From Bacteroidia bacterium (lineage in GTDB: Bacteria; Bacteroidota; Bacteroidia; J057; JADKCL01): DNA of 64,000 nt. The notes below the pieces were generated by a model. That model was not told where the DNA came from. It worked only from the letters and a program-made list of their open reading frames with translations, and did no database searches. The number at the start of each line of letters is the position of its first letter. The first letter of the stretch is position 1. Location of the stretch: contig JACJYV010000001.1 in assembly GCA_020635905.1 (NCBI GenBank), forward strand, positions 372,001 through 436,000, in the 5' to 3' direction. Positions 1-8,638 of the stretch are shown in pieces. The translations under genes and the position numbers were made by a program.

Positions 1-1053
1 GCCCTGCCAGGCCACCCAATCATACACTTCCCCTTTGGTGGGGAGGAGGTAAATTTCCGGCTGCAAGCCGACGGAGCGGGCGATTTGCAGACCTTCTGCA
101 AAATTTGCCTGCATGGCAGGCCAGTTGGGGTGGCTGGCCACTTCTGGAGTGGTACGGGCCACCCGTTCCGCATATACATGGGTGAAACCACCTGTTTTGC
201 CATTGGGAAAAACAGCCTCCTGCATAAATGGACTGGGCGAAATCCCCCACAAACGCCGCCAGATTCCTCCCAGCAAAAACCGCATGGGAGAACGAAAACG
301 GAATAAACGGTACTCATCCCGCCAGGAATCCGCCTGCGGCGGAAGGTCACCCTGCGGAAAATATCCGTCCAGGTCATTGGCTGGGAATACCAGCCAGATC
401 AGGCGGGCGCCCGGTCGAAAATGCAAACGGGGAAGTTCCCGTTTCAGGTGCTGAACCTGTTCCCAGGGACCGGTGGCCGAAACGGACAAATTATAACTGA
501 AAGTGCCCTGCAGGGAATCAAACTGCGCAGAAATAGTCTCTTTATCCTGACAAACCCCCACCCCAAATGAATCGCCCAAAAAGAGGTGGTCCACCGTGTC
601 GCCGGGTGTAAAATTGGGATTGCGAAAGCCAAACGCATCTGTGGTAAATAAAAATTCCACACATGAATCCCCAAACAACAGCGCAGGCTGATTTTCACAA
701 TCCTGGAGGGAAGGAAAAGCCACGGTATCAGGCACATAGGTGAGCAGATTGGGAACCTCCGTTTTGCGAAACAGGGTATGGAGGTTTTCTTTTTGCTGAC
801 GCTTAAAATTCAGTCCCAAATCTGCCAAAGCCAGTAGAAAAAGGGCAATTCCCAGAGAAAACACCCACCTCAGCCACCTGGAGGGTAGAAAAAAATGGGC
901 CAATACCAATAGAACTGAACTCAAAGCCAGCCAGATCCAGGCCGGACCTCCGTAAATCAGGCCTGAAAAAGCGGGGCTGATCAGCAAAATCCAGAGCAAA
1001 AGGAGGTGAATCCATCCTTTTACGGGCTTCTGAGGTTGCTTTTCGGCTGACAT
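1..1053 (-). CDS. SGNH/GDSL-type hydrolase, membrane-anchored (partial, runs off left edge)
   Basis: The frame is open from an ATG at 1053 to the window edge, about 351 residues, so the C-terminus is missing. Residues 13-80 hold about three hydrophobic segments. The soluble part follows, with a 'TDAFGFRN' stretch near 138-145 and then GDSFGVGV at 160-167, the nucleophile block of SGNH hydrolases with Ser162 as likely catalytic residue. A later 'PANDL' stretch fits the family's block with Asn. In this family the catalytic His lies near the C-terminus and would be off the edge. Substrate is unknown; related membrane-anchored SGNH proteins act on acyl groups of surface polysaccharides, which is only inference here. 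It lies downstream of the methyltransferase on the same strand but behind two hairpins, so it may be a separate unit. Confidence 0.75.
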   Translation of the reverse strand, partial: MSAEKQPQKPVKGWIHLLLLWILLISPAFSGLIYGGPAWIWLALSSVLLVLAHFFLPSRWLRWVFSLGIALFLLALADLGLNFKRQQKENLHTLFRKTEVPNLLTYVPDTVAFPSLQDCENQPALLFGDSCVEFLFTTDAFGFRNPNFTPGDTVDHLFLGDSFGVGVCQDKETISAQFDSLQGTFSYNLSVSATGPWEQVQHLKRELPRLHFRPGARLIWLVFPANDLDGYFPQGDLPPQADSWRDEYRLFRFRSPMRFLLGGIWRRLWGISPSPFMQEAVFPNGKTGGFTHVYAERVARTTPEVASHPNWPAMQANFAEGLQIARSVGLQPEIYLLPTKGEVYDWVAWQG

Positions 1054-1085
1054 GGGGGGAAAGTTACAAAGTAAGCGCCAGGTCT

Positions 1086-1123
1086 GAAACGAAAAAAAGC
1101 TGCCTCAGGGACAGCTTCGTTTC
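1086..1123. repeat. Bulged inverted repeat (hairpin)
   Basis: GAAACG (1086-1091) and AAGCTG (1097-1102) pair with CAGCTT (1112-1117) and CGTTTC (1118-1123), leaving a five-A bulge at 1092-1096. It lies between two leftward genes. The T-rich side is on the + strand, so it is not a clean terminator for the leftward transcript. Confidence 0.5.
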
Positions 1124-1153
1124 TTTCTAAAGAACTTTTCTTTACTTAATCAA

Positions 1154-1194
1154 GGAGTAGGGTAACTAAACACACTATTTAGTTTTTCTACTCC
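1154..1194. repeat. 41-bp inverted repeat, possible terminator or RNA hairpin
   Basis: GGAGTAG (1154-1160) pairs with CTACTCC (1188-1194), and inside it AACTAAA (1164-1170) pairs with TTTAGTT (1178-1184). The loop is CACACTA. It sits 85 bp past the methyltransferase stop in the 225-bp gap before the SGNH gene, so it could end that transcript or be a processed 3' structure. Confidence 0.5.
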
Positions 1195-1278
1195 TCCAAG
1201 ATAGGTTTCTTTCCCCACCCCTGACGGGAGTTTCGACGAACGGGCCCTTTTGCGGGATGAATGCTCTCTTGAATTCGA

Positions 1279-1968
1279 TCAAACAATTCCTGCAAACCCA
1301 AATTTGCGGCTGATCCTGTACACGTAATTCATTTCTCCCCAGATCATGCCCTGCTGCACAATCTCCATCACAAATCCACTTTCCAGGGCAATTTCCCTGA
1401 TTTTCTCAATTTCACAATCCTGAGAAAGCACCATCAAAACCTGGGTATCGGCCTGCATGTGGGCACCCAGACCCTGAAAAAATCCGTGGAAATACTCAAA
1501 ATTCTCCCCGCAGTACCAGGCACGATCAGCTTCAGTTGCGGGATAGCGGGGAAAATAGGGAGGATTGACCACGATCCACTGATAGGTTTTGGGAGGCAGG
1601 GCATACCACAAATCCGACTTAAGCACGGTGAGATGAGCCCGGTTGAGAGATGCATTGTGGCGAATGTCGGCCAGGGCGCGGTCGCTGATGTCGGTCGCGG
1701 TCACCACAGCCTGTTCAAGGGCCGCCCAGATGGAGATCAGGCCGCTGCCCGCCCCGATTTCCAGGAAGGTCTTGCCTTTCAATTGCTGTTTGAGCAGGTA
1801 TTTAAGCAAAAATCGGGTACTGAAATAAAGCGAAGGATGAAATACCCCCCGACTCACCCGAATCCTGATTCCGTACCAGAATACATCCCGGTCTTTGCGG
1901 ATATACAGCAGGGCCAATGGCTTAACCAGCCGGTTATACACTGATTTGCGAATTCGTTGCAGCATCAT
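1279..1968 (-). CDS. Class I SAM-dependent methyltransferase (PrmC/HemK-like core)
   Basis: A 229-residue protein. The SAM-binding glycine loop is LEIGAGSG at 69-76, followed by 'TDIS' at the end of strand 2. NPPY at 135-138 is the motif of N-methyltransferases acting on Gln, Asn or the exocyclic amine of a base. It lacks the N-terminal helical domain of true PrmC, so the substrate may be a protein or an RNA base. The start is 6 bp after the stop of the B12-radical SAM gene, so the two are probably cotranscribed. The core fold is certain; the substrate is not known. Confidence 0.8.
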   Translation of the reverse strand: MMLQRIRKSVYNRLVKPLALLYIRKDRDVFWYGIRIRVSRGVFHPSLYFSTRFLLKYLLKQQLKGKTFLEIGAGSGLISIWAALEQAVVTATDISDRALADIRHNASLNRAHLTVLKSDLWYALPPKTYQWIVVNPPYFPRYPATEADRAWYCGENFEYFHGFFQGLGAHMQADTQVLMVLSQDCEIEKIREIALESGFVMEIVQQGMIWGEMNYVYRISRKFGFAGIV

Positions 1969-1974
1969 CCAGGC

Positions 1975-3486
1975 TTAAAATCCTTCAATTTCGGGCTGAC
2001 GGTAGCGCAACCAGAATTTTTGCAGGACCTTCAATTCGTAGGGAAATTTGAAAATATTGCCTCGATACCTCCAGGATGAAAGGGAACGCATGGCTTTTCG
2101 CTGAAAAGAAGTGAGTTTGATATCTGAATTGGTGGGATAATAGGCATTCAAAACCGTTTCAAAATCGCGGATTTTGTCCACCATTTCGGGGCGAAGCCAG
2201 GGGGTAAGCGGGTTTTTGCGCAGGTCAAATTTTTCCCAGGCGGGTTCCAGCCAGTCTTCCAGACGTTCGGGGAAGCGAAATCCACTTTCCAAAACCTTAT
2301 TATACAACTCCGAACCCTCGGTCGGCACAGGACTGTACATGTAAATGATGATTTCCGTGTCGGGATTCACCTCTTTGATGGTCTTGATGAAATCAATTTC
2401 GCGGTCGATCTGGGCCATAACCTCTTCAGGAGTGGCCGCGGGCGTACCCAGGACGAAGGAATATTCAGGCACGATGTCAAATTTGCGCAACCGTTCGGCG
2501 AAATGTCTGACCTGCTCGCCCGTCTGCTTTCCGCCCTTGTCCATGGACTTGAGAATCTCGTCGTTGCCGCTTTCGGCCCCGAAAAAGATCATCCTGCAAC
2601 CCGATTCACGGATCAAAGTCAGGGACTCATCCGAGTACTTGTCCATGGTGTCGATGCGCGCCTCCCCCCACCAGTTCATGCCCTCGTGCAGCATCAGTTT
2701 GGCAAATTCGACGGTTCTGCGCTCAGAAACGAAGAAATTATTGTCGTGAAATTCCACTGCATCCGCACCAAACTTTTCCTTCAGGTATTTCACGTCCTGG
2801 TAGATCAGATTCGCGCTTTTGCCTTTCCAGCGGGCATTATAAATGGGTACCACCGCGCAAAAGGAGCAGGTAAACGGGCAGCCAAAACTGGAATGGTAAC
2901 CCGCAGTCTTTTTACCCAGAAAAGTGTGGGCCAGGTAGCCGTCGAGGGAGTAAAATGAATTTAATTTTGCGTAAGGAAAAGGAGGCAGGGTGTCCTGATC
3001 GAGCAGGGCTTCCTTGTGGGTGGTAATGATTTTTCCGTCTTTTTTGAAGATCAGGTTTTGAATGCCCTCAGGGGAATTTCCCGCCTCAAGCGCTTCAAGT
3101 AAGGCCGGAAAAGCACGGTCGCCGGGACCGTTGACCACATAGTCCACAAAGCCTGAATTGAGCACGGAAGTATGCTGATTGGAGGCAAAATAGCCGCCCC
3201 AAATATTCACCACTTCGGGGAAATTTTCACGGATCTTTTTGGTGAAGGGGATGGCCTGAGCCAATTGCGGGCCGGGCATAACGGTGCTGCCAAAATAGCC
3301 GAATTTTCCCGTTTTCAGGTGATTCTCAATGGTGGTCCAGGGGTCGCTTTCGCGGTTTCCATCCACAAACACGTAGTCGAATTTCCCTTCAATGGAAGCT
3401 CCCACCTGCAATATGGAATTGGGAATGCGGTGTTTGGCTTCCGCGCTGCGGGGATTGAAAATGATGACCTGGGGTTTTTGAGCCAT
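1975..3486 (-). CDS. B12-binding domain radical SAM protein
   Basis: The start at 3486 gives 503 residues. The frame continues upstream to 3843, but that part is antisense to the glycosyltransferase and has no family character. Residues 1-120 look like a cobalamin-binding Rossmann domain ('FGSTVMPGP', 'WGGYFAS'). The cluster motif CX3CX2C is C203, C207 and C210 in 'GCPFTCSFC', and 'FFGAESGND' is a later conserved radical SAM stretch. Members methylate or rearrange unactivated carbons, often in lipid, cofactor or natural-product synthesis; the substrate here is unknown. It is first in a leftward pair with the methyltransferase and divergent from a glycosyltransferase 120 bp away. Confidence 0.85.
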   Translation of the reverse strand: MAQKPQVIIFNPRSAEAKHRIPNSILQVGASIEGKFDYVFVDGNRESDPWTTIENHLKTGKFGYFGSTVMPGPQLAQAIPFTKKIRENFPEVVNIWGGYFASNQHTSVLNSGFVDYVVNGPGDRAFPALLEALEAGNSPEGIQNLIFKKDGKIITTHKEALLDQDTLPPFPYAKLNSFYSLDGYLAHTFLGKKTAGYHSSFGCPFTCSFCAVVPIYNARWKGKSANLIYQDVKYLKEKFGADAVEFHDNNFFVSERRTVEFAKLMLHEGMNWWGEARIDTMDKYSDESLTLIRESGCRMIFFGAESGNDEILKSMDKGGKQTGEQVRHFAERLRKFDIVPEYSFVLGTPAATPEEVMAQIDREIDFIKTIKEVNPDTEIIIYMYSPVPTEGSELYNKVLESGFRFPERLEDWLEPAWEKFDLRKNPLTPWLRPEMVDKIRDFETVLNAYYPTNSDIKLTSFQRKAMRSLSSWRYRGNIFKFPYELKVLQKFWLRYRQPEIEGF

Positions 3487-3606
3487 AACTTTGCGAATAT
3501 ACAGGTTTTTTGCACTTCCGGCAGGAATGCACTGGCATTGGATTGCTTTTGCTTTACATTCCTGCCCCCAAATTGTAGCTTGCGGGCAAAATAATTTTTC
3601 CTGCCC

Positions 3607-4764
3607 ATGAACCGCGAATTGCGCATCGCACTTTTGACTGACGGAATTTTCCCCTATGTGATCGGGGGAATGCAAAAACATTCCTGGTACCTGGCCCGCT
3701 ATTTGGCCCGCAGCGGAGCCAAGGTGGACCTCTTCTTTTTCCGTGAACAGGACCCGGAAAGCCCTGCTTTTACGGAAAAGGAACTGGAAAATATCAATCT
3801 GCATGAGCTGAAATTCCCCAAAATGGACAAAATGGTGGGTCATTATGTGCGGGAATCCTTCGAATATTCAGACCGGGTTTTCAAGGCTTTGCAACCTTCC
3901 CTGCACCAGTACGATTTTATTTATGCCAAGGGATTTACGGCCTGGAAATTACTGGATGCAAGGCGGAAAGGACTCAAATGCCCACCCATTGCGGTCAATT
4001 TTCACGGTCTGGAAATGTTTCAGAAGCAGCCCAGCCTCAAAATGGCAGTGTCAAGCTGGATGCTGCGATATCCGGTCAGGTTTTGCACCTCCCAGGCAGA
4101 TATCAATATTTCCTATGGAGGAAAAATCACGGGCATTTTGCAAAAAATTCTGCCTTCCAATTCCACCATCTGGGAAATTCCAACCGGGATAGAGGCCACC
4201 TGGCTGGTGGAAAAGGCCAAACCCGCGTCTCAGCAAGTCAAATTTCTGTTTGTGGGTCGCTTTGAGCGGCGTAAAGGAGTGCCCGAACTGAATGAGGTGC
4301 TGAAAAAACTGGTAAAGGAGATTTCGTTTGAATTTCATTTCATCGGCCCCATCCCTCCCACAAATAAAGTTTTGCACGACAAGGTCAAATACCATGGCAA
4401 AATCATGAATCAGGACAAAATGCGTGACCTGGTACAGGCCTGTGATGTGCTGGTGACGCCCAGTCACTCTGAGGGTATGCCCAATGTGATCATGGAATCC
4501 ATGGCCAGCGGTCTGGCGGTAATCGCCACGAATGTGGGCGCAGTGGCCGACATGGTGGGGACAGAAAATGGCTGGCTGCTGGAGGCCGGCCATAAAAAAG
4601 CCCTGGAAGGGGCCATTCGTGAGGCTGCGGGCAGCAGCCCGGAAACTCTACTGGCCAAAAAACAGGCGTCAATTGATAAGGTGAGGAATAATTTTCTGTG
4701 GGATCAGGTGGTGAAAATGACCCTGGATAAGATTGAAAACAGGATCGGGGAGACGGGATCGTGA
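3607..4764 (+). CDS. Glycosyltransferase family 4 (GT-B fold)
   Basis: A 385-residue retaining-type glycosyltransferase. The N-terminal domain starts with a strand and a glycine-rich turn ('DGIFPYVIGGMQKH') typical of GT4 enzymes. The C-terminal donor-binding domain has 'GRFERRKG' and the EX7E-type segment 'SHSEGMPNVIMESMASG', whose two glutamates contact the nucleotide sugar. It probably adds a sugar to a surface glycan or lipid at the cytoplasmic face. It stands alone on the + strand, divergent from the radical SAM gene, and is followed by a palindromic repeat cluster. Acceptor and donor cannot be told from sequence. Confidence 0.88.
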   Translation: MNRELRIALLTDGIFPYVIGGMQKHSWYLARYLARSGAKVDLFFFREQDPESPAFTEKELENINLHELKFPKMDKMVGHYVRESFEYSDRVFKALQPSLHQYDFIYAKGFTAWKLLDARRKGLKCPPIAVNFHGLEMFQKQPSLKMAVSSWMLRYPVRFCTSQADINISYGGKITGILQKILPSNSTIWEIPTGIEATWLVEKAKPASQQVKFLFVGRFERRKGVPELNEVLKKLVKEISFEFHFIGPIPPTNKVLHDKVKYHGKIMNQDKMRDLVQACDVLVTPSHSEGMPNVIMESMASGLAVIATNVGAVADMVGTENGWLLEAGHKKALEGAIREAAGSSPETLLAKKQASIDKVRNNFLWDQVVKMTLDKIENRIGETGS

Positions 4765-4780
4765 TCTGGGGAGGTAATCA

Positions 4781-4877
4781 GTAAGGCCAGGGCAAGCCCT
4801 GGCCGAAAAAGAACCAGGGCAGGGCATAAATTGCCCTGCAATAGGTGACATTGGGCCAGGACCTGTCCTGGCCTTAC
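4781..4877. repeat. Nested palindromic element (three hairpins inside a 10-bp outer inverted repeat)
   Basis: The outer arms GTAAGGCCAG (4781-4790) and CTGGCCTTAC (4868-4877) are perfect inverted repeats. Within lie three perfect hairpins: GGCCAGGGC/GCCCTGGCC (4785-4804), GCAGGGCA/TGCCCTGC (4819-4839) and GGCCAGGAC/GTCCTGGCC (4854-4873). The outer stem and the first and third hairpins share bases and so are alternative folds. It fills most of the gap between the glycosyltransferase and the nuclease and resembles a REP/BIME- or MITE-type repeat. Confidence 0.7.
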
Positions 4878-4949
4878 AGGAGACAGATTTGCCACAATTC
4901 CTTATTCAGAAAATTGCCCGATACACCTAAAACCTTATATTTACCAAAA

Positions 4950-7766
4950 ATGCGTCCCTTCCTCCAACATCTGGCCCAAACCATCCTGCAGGATTATGGC
5001 AAGGAACTTGGCCGGATTTGCGTGGTTTTTCCTTCCCGCCGGGCGACCGTTTTTTTCAATCATTACCTGGCAGGTGAGATCAGCAAGCCAGTTTTTCCGC
5101 CCGAGGTACTTGCTTTCGAGGATTTTATCCAACGCATTCATCCCGTTACCCTGCTTGATCCCGTTTCGCTTGCGTTTGAGCTGTTTCCTCTGTACCAAAA
5201 GTATTTTCCAGAGGAAACTTTCGAGAAATTTTACTCCTGGGCGGGTCAGTTGCTGGCTGATTTTGAAGATGTGGACCGCGCCCTGGCCGATGCCAACCAG
5301 ATTTTCTCCAATATCTACGAACTGCGCCGCATTGATGCGACCATTGAGGGCTGGCTCAACGACGGAACCACGCCCTCGGACGGACAGGCTGGATTTCTGG
5401 CCTTCTGGAAGGTGATGGCGCCTCTGTATCATGCCCTGAAAGCCAAACTGAAGGCCAATGGCTCAGCCTGGCCGGGCATGGCTGTGCGGGATGCAGCCCA
5501 AAAACTGTCTCTGAATACAGATGCTGTTCCCTGGAAAAAGGTGATTTTTGCCGGGTTCAACGCCCTGACCCGGGCCGACGAACAGCTGATTGCGACGTTG
5601 CGCGACTCAGGTCATGCCGAAGTTTTTTTTGACATGGATCGCTATTACACGGAGGCCAAAGCCCAGGAAGCGGGTATTTTTTACCGCAAGGTGAGGGAAA
5701 GTTGGGGCAATTTTGCCCTGAACTGGGTCGAAGACCACCTCCTGAGCGAAGCGAAGGAACTGACCGTTTCGGGTGTCCCGCAACGTGTGGGTCAGGCCAA
5801 GGCCGCAGGCCTGAAAGTGCGGGAATGGATCGAAAGCGGGGTTCCTGAGGACCGTATTGCCATTGTCCTGCCCGACGAAAATCTGCTTTTCCCCCTGCTT
5901 CATTCTCTACCCGATGCGGTACGCGACATCAACGTCACCATGGGTTATCCCCTGCGCAACACGCCCCTTTACAGCCTGGTGGAGAGCATTTTACGTCTGC
6001 AGGAAGGCGCAGACCGCATGCACCAGGAAAATCCGGGCAATTACCTGTTTTACTTCCGGGATGTGGAAGCAATTCTAAGGCATCCCTATATCCACACCGT
6101 GGCACCCGAGGAAGGCAGGGAACTGGTGCAAATCATCCATGCGGACAATCGCATTTATCTGAGTGCCAGGTTCTTCAGCAAATTTCCCGACGAACATATC
6201 CTGCGTTTCATTTTCAATCCCTGGGAGAATGCGGCGCAAATCCCGGAATTTTTCATGGAATTATTCTCGCGGATCAAGGACATTTTACTGAGATCTGAAC
6301 AGGAAGAGCAAGACGGCAGGCGAAATTATCCCTCCCTTGAACTGGAAATCCTCTTTCGCTTCTTTTCTCTTACCCAAAAACTGGAAGACCGCATCCGCCG
6401 CTATGCACCCGGTCTGGACCTGAAAACCTTTCGCAAACTGTTTCGGGAGGTGATTTTTGCCACCAGTATTCCATTCTCAGGAGAGCCTTTGGGGGGATTG
6501 CAGATCATGGGAACGCTGGAAACCCGGGCGTTGGATTTTGATCACCTGATCATCCTTTCTGTGAATGAGGGCATTTTGCCTTCAGGGCGGCAAGCCGCCA
6601 CCTTCATCCCCTTTTCCCTGCGAAAAGGCTTTGGTTTACCGACTTATCAGGAGCGGGATGCAGTATTTGCCCACCATTTTTACCGCCTCCTGCAACGTCC
6701 TGCCCGGATTCACCTCTTTTATAATACGGAAGCTGATACCTTTGGCAGCGGTGAAAAAAGCCGCTTTATCGAGCAAATTGAGATGGAATTGGTGCCCCGG
6801 AACCCCAAAATCAATTTCAAGGATGAAATTCTGACCTTCCCGGCCAGGAAATTACCTGTGAAATCCATTTCGATAGAAAAAACAGAGGGATTGCAACAAC
6901 AAGTGGCGGATTTTCTGCTGGAAAACGGCCTTTCTCCCTCGGGATTGGGCACTTTTCTGGAATGCAAACTGCAATTTTACTTCAAATATATTCTGGGGCT
7001 GTATGAGGAAGAGGAGGTGCAGGAGCATCTGGAAGCGGATACTTTTGGGTCTGTGACCCACCGTGCGCTGGAAATTCTTTATGCTGAATACACGGGTCAG
7101 GTGGTGGGACGGCCTCAGATTGAAAAAATGAAACAGCGGGTGGAACCCGCTTTGAAAAAGGCATTCAAGGATGCCGCCCAGACCACGCGACTGGATTTTG
7201 GTAAAAATCACCTGCAGATGCGGGTCATTTCTGATCTGCTGAATCGTCTGCTTGAGGAAGATGCGTCCAGGGGGGAATTTGAGATTGTGGGCCTTGAAAA
7301 GCGCATGGAATGGACGGGTGAACTGGGCGGCGGACAAATCAGGCTCAAGGGCATCATTGATAGGGTGGACCGCAAGGATGGACTTTTGCGCATTATTGAC
7401 TATAAAACGGGCAGGTTTGAAAAACCCTCGATCACTGATTTTACCACCATTGAGGAAAATTCAAAACGAAAAAAAGCCGCCCTGCAACTCGCACATTATG
7501 CCTGGCTTTTTTTCCAAACGGAAAATTCCAATGAACCTATTCAAGCCTCCATTTACCCTTTGCGCAAACTGAGCGAAGGGCTGGCTCCGCTGAATTTTGC
7601 CAACACGAACGACCTGATTTCGCGGCAGGATTTAGTTGAATACCAGGAGTTTATGAAAGGAATCATTCACAAAATTCTGGACCCGGCCGTTCCCTTTGAC
7701 CAAACTGAGGACGAAACCAATTGCGGATTTTGTCCTTACCGGGTAATATGTCAGCGGCTGGATTGA
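4950..7766 (+). CDS. AddB-like PD-(D/E)XK nuclease (exonuclease/helicase-subunit relative)
   Basis: The start at 4950 gives 938 residues beginning MRPFLQHLAQ; the frame is open 105 bp further upstream, but that part runs into the palindromic element. The N-terminus has a degenerate helicase motif I ('VVFPSRRATVFF') with no Walker lysine, as in Bacteroidota AddB-like proteins. The C-terminal RecB nuclease core has 'GIIDRVDRKDGLLRIIDYKTGR' with the catalytic D...DYK set. Cysteines flank it: 'LECKLQFYFKY' before, and CGFCPYRVIC at the end (CX2CX5C), the layout of the AddB iron-sulfur nuclease domain. It likely acts in double-strand-break end processing with an AddA-like partner, which is not in this window. 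Confidence 0.85.
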   Translation: MRPFLQHLAQTILQDYGKELGRICVVFPSRRATVFFNHYLAGEISKPVFPPEVLAFEDFIQRIHPVTLLDPVSLAFELFPLYQKYFPEETFEKFYSWAGQLLADFEDVDRALADANQIFSNIYELRRIDATIEGWLNDGTTPSDGQAGFLAFWKVMAPLYHALKAKLKANGSAWPGMAVRDAAQKLSLNTDAVPWKKVIFAGFNALTRADEQLIATLRDSGHAEVFFDMDRYYTEAKAQEAGIFYRKVRESWGNFALNWVEDHLLSEAKELTVSGVPQRVGQAKAAGLKVREWIESGVPEDRIAIVLPDENLLFPLLHSLPDAVRDINVTMGYPLRNTPLYSLVESILRLQEGADRMHQENPGNYLFYFRDVEAILRHPYIHTVAPEEGRELVQIIHADNRIYLSARFFSKFPDEHILRFIFNPWENAAQIPEFFMELFSRIKDILLRSEQEEQDGRRNYPSLELEILFRFFSLTQKLEDRIRRYAPGLDLKTFRKLFREVIFATSIPFSGEPLGGLQIMGTLETRALDFDHLIILSVNEGILPSGRQAATFIPFSLRKGFGLPTYQERDAVFAHHFYRLLQRPARIHLFYNTEADTFGSGEKSRFIEQIEMELVPRNPKINFKDEILTFPARKLPVKSISIEKTEGLQQQVADFLLENGLSPSGLGTFLECKLQFYFKYILGLYEEEEVQEHLEADTFGSVTHRALEILYAEYTGQVVGRPQIEKMKQRVEPALKKAFKDAAQTTRLDFGKNHLQMRVISDLLNRLLEEDASRGEFEIVGLEKRMEWTGELGGGQIRLKGIIDRVDRKDGLLRIIDYKTGRFEKPSITDFTTIEENSKRKKAALQLAHYAWLFFQTENSNEPIQASIYPLRKLSEGLAPLNFANTNDLISRQDLVEYQEFMKGIIHKILDPAVPFDQTEDETNCGFCPYRVICQRLD

Positions 7767-7831
7767 GAGAGATTTTTTTGGATCAATTCATTCGAAAAAT
7801 TCCCTTAAATTGGCTGTTCAAACGAAATTCT

Positions 7832-8638
7832 ATGAACCGATCAAACATGCTGTTTTTCCTGGTATTTGTTGCCCTACTGGCTGGTTCAGCTACGTTTTTG
7901 CCTGCGCAAAATGCCCTTGGATTTGGCTCGCGGCAGGTGGGAAGCAGCCTGCGAACCCTTTGGCCTGCGGCCAATGGCATGGGCGCAGAAGGCGGCACCT
8001 CCATGATGAGTTCCTTCTCTGAAGGACAAACGATCAGGGCCCATGCCCGGCTGGAAATCAATCCCCTGGCCTTTCAGGCCAGGAAAGAGCGCCCCAAACT
8101 GACTTCATCAGATATTCTGAACCAATCTTTGGGAGGCCTTTTGGGTCTTTTCCTGGGAGCTTTTGCCGGCCTGGTGGTAGGTGGCATTGTGGCCGGCACC
8201 GCTGACGGACCTGTTATTCCGGGAAACTGGAATCAGGGCACGGAAAATATGGGCTTCCTGTGGGGAGCAATGGCAGGTGCCGGACTTGGCACCGGAGCAG
8301 GAGTGTGGCTGGCTGGAAATACTGATGAATACACTGCCAATTTGCCCCTGGTATTGCTGGGAGGCACGGTTGGGCTGGCGGTGGGCATGGTGGGTGCCAT
8401 TGGCACCTTAGGTATTTTGTTTCTTGGCCCCCTGGCCTTTCCCATAGCAGGCGCAATGCTGGTTCACTACCTGACCCGCAAACGTTGGAAATCTGCCGAA
8501 AATCCTGAAGTGGAAGAACCCACTTCCAAAGGTCCTGAGTTTGGGCTGTTTGGCTCAGGCAACTTTGCTCCCACCCCCATGAGCGCAGGAAATTTCTCTA
8601 CCCGGGTTAATCTGAATCTGTTTTCGATCCGTTTTTGA
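7832..8638 (+). CDS. Glycine-rich membrane protein with signal peptide, unknown function
   Basis: The ATG at 7832 gives 268 residues starting with a signal peptide (MNRSNMLFFLVFVALLAGSA, then a likely cut near PAQ-N). The frame is open upstream to 7721 but overlaps the nuclease gene. After a polar segment come glycine/alanine-rich hydrophobic stretches at about 95-125, 145-165 and 175-215, then a basic, polar tail. I do not recognise a family. The long glycine-rich helices suggest a membrane protein of the inner or outer membrane. Its last 32 bp overlap the 3' end of the convergent hydrolase gene. Confidence 0.6.
   Translation: MNRSNMLFFLVFVALLAGSATFLPAQNALGFGSRQVGSSLRTLWPAANGMGAEGGTSMMSSFSEGQTIRAHARLEINPLAFQARKERPKLTSSDILNQSLGGLLGLFLGAFAGLVVGGIVAGTADGPVIPGNWNQGTENMGFLWGAMAGAGLGTGAGVWLAGNTDEYTANLPLVLLGGTVGLAVGMVGAIGTLGILFLGPLAFPIAGAMLVHYLTRKRWKSAENPEVEEPTSKGPEFGLFGSGNFAPTPMSAGNFSTRVNLNLFSIRF

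Noticed and set aside
3540..3606. Promoter between the divergent radical SAM and glycosyltransferase genes
   Set aside because: Only partial TAnnTTTG-like words with wrong spacing to any TTG; not enough to call.
3487..3843. 119-codon N-terminal extension of the B12-radical SAM frame
   Set aside because: It is antisense to the glycosyltransferase coding region and has no family similarity; the ATG at 3486 starts a normal B12-binding domain.
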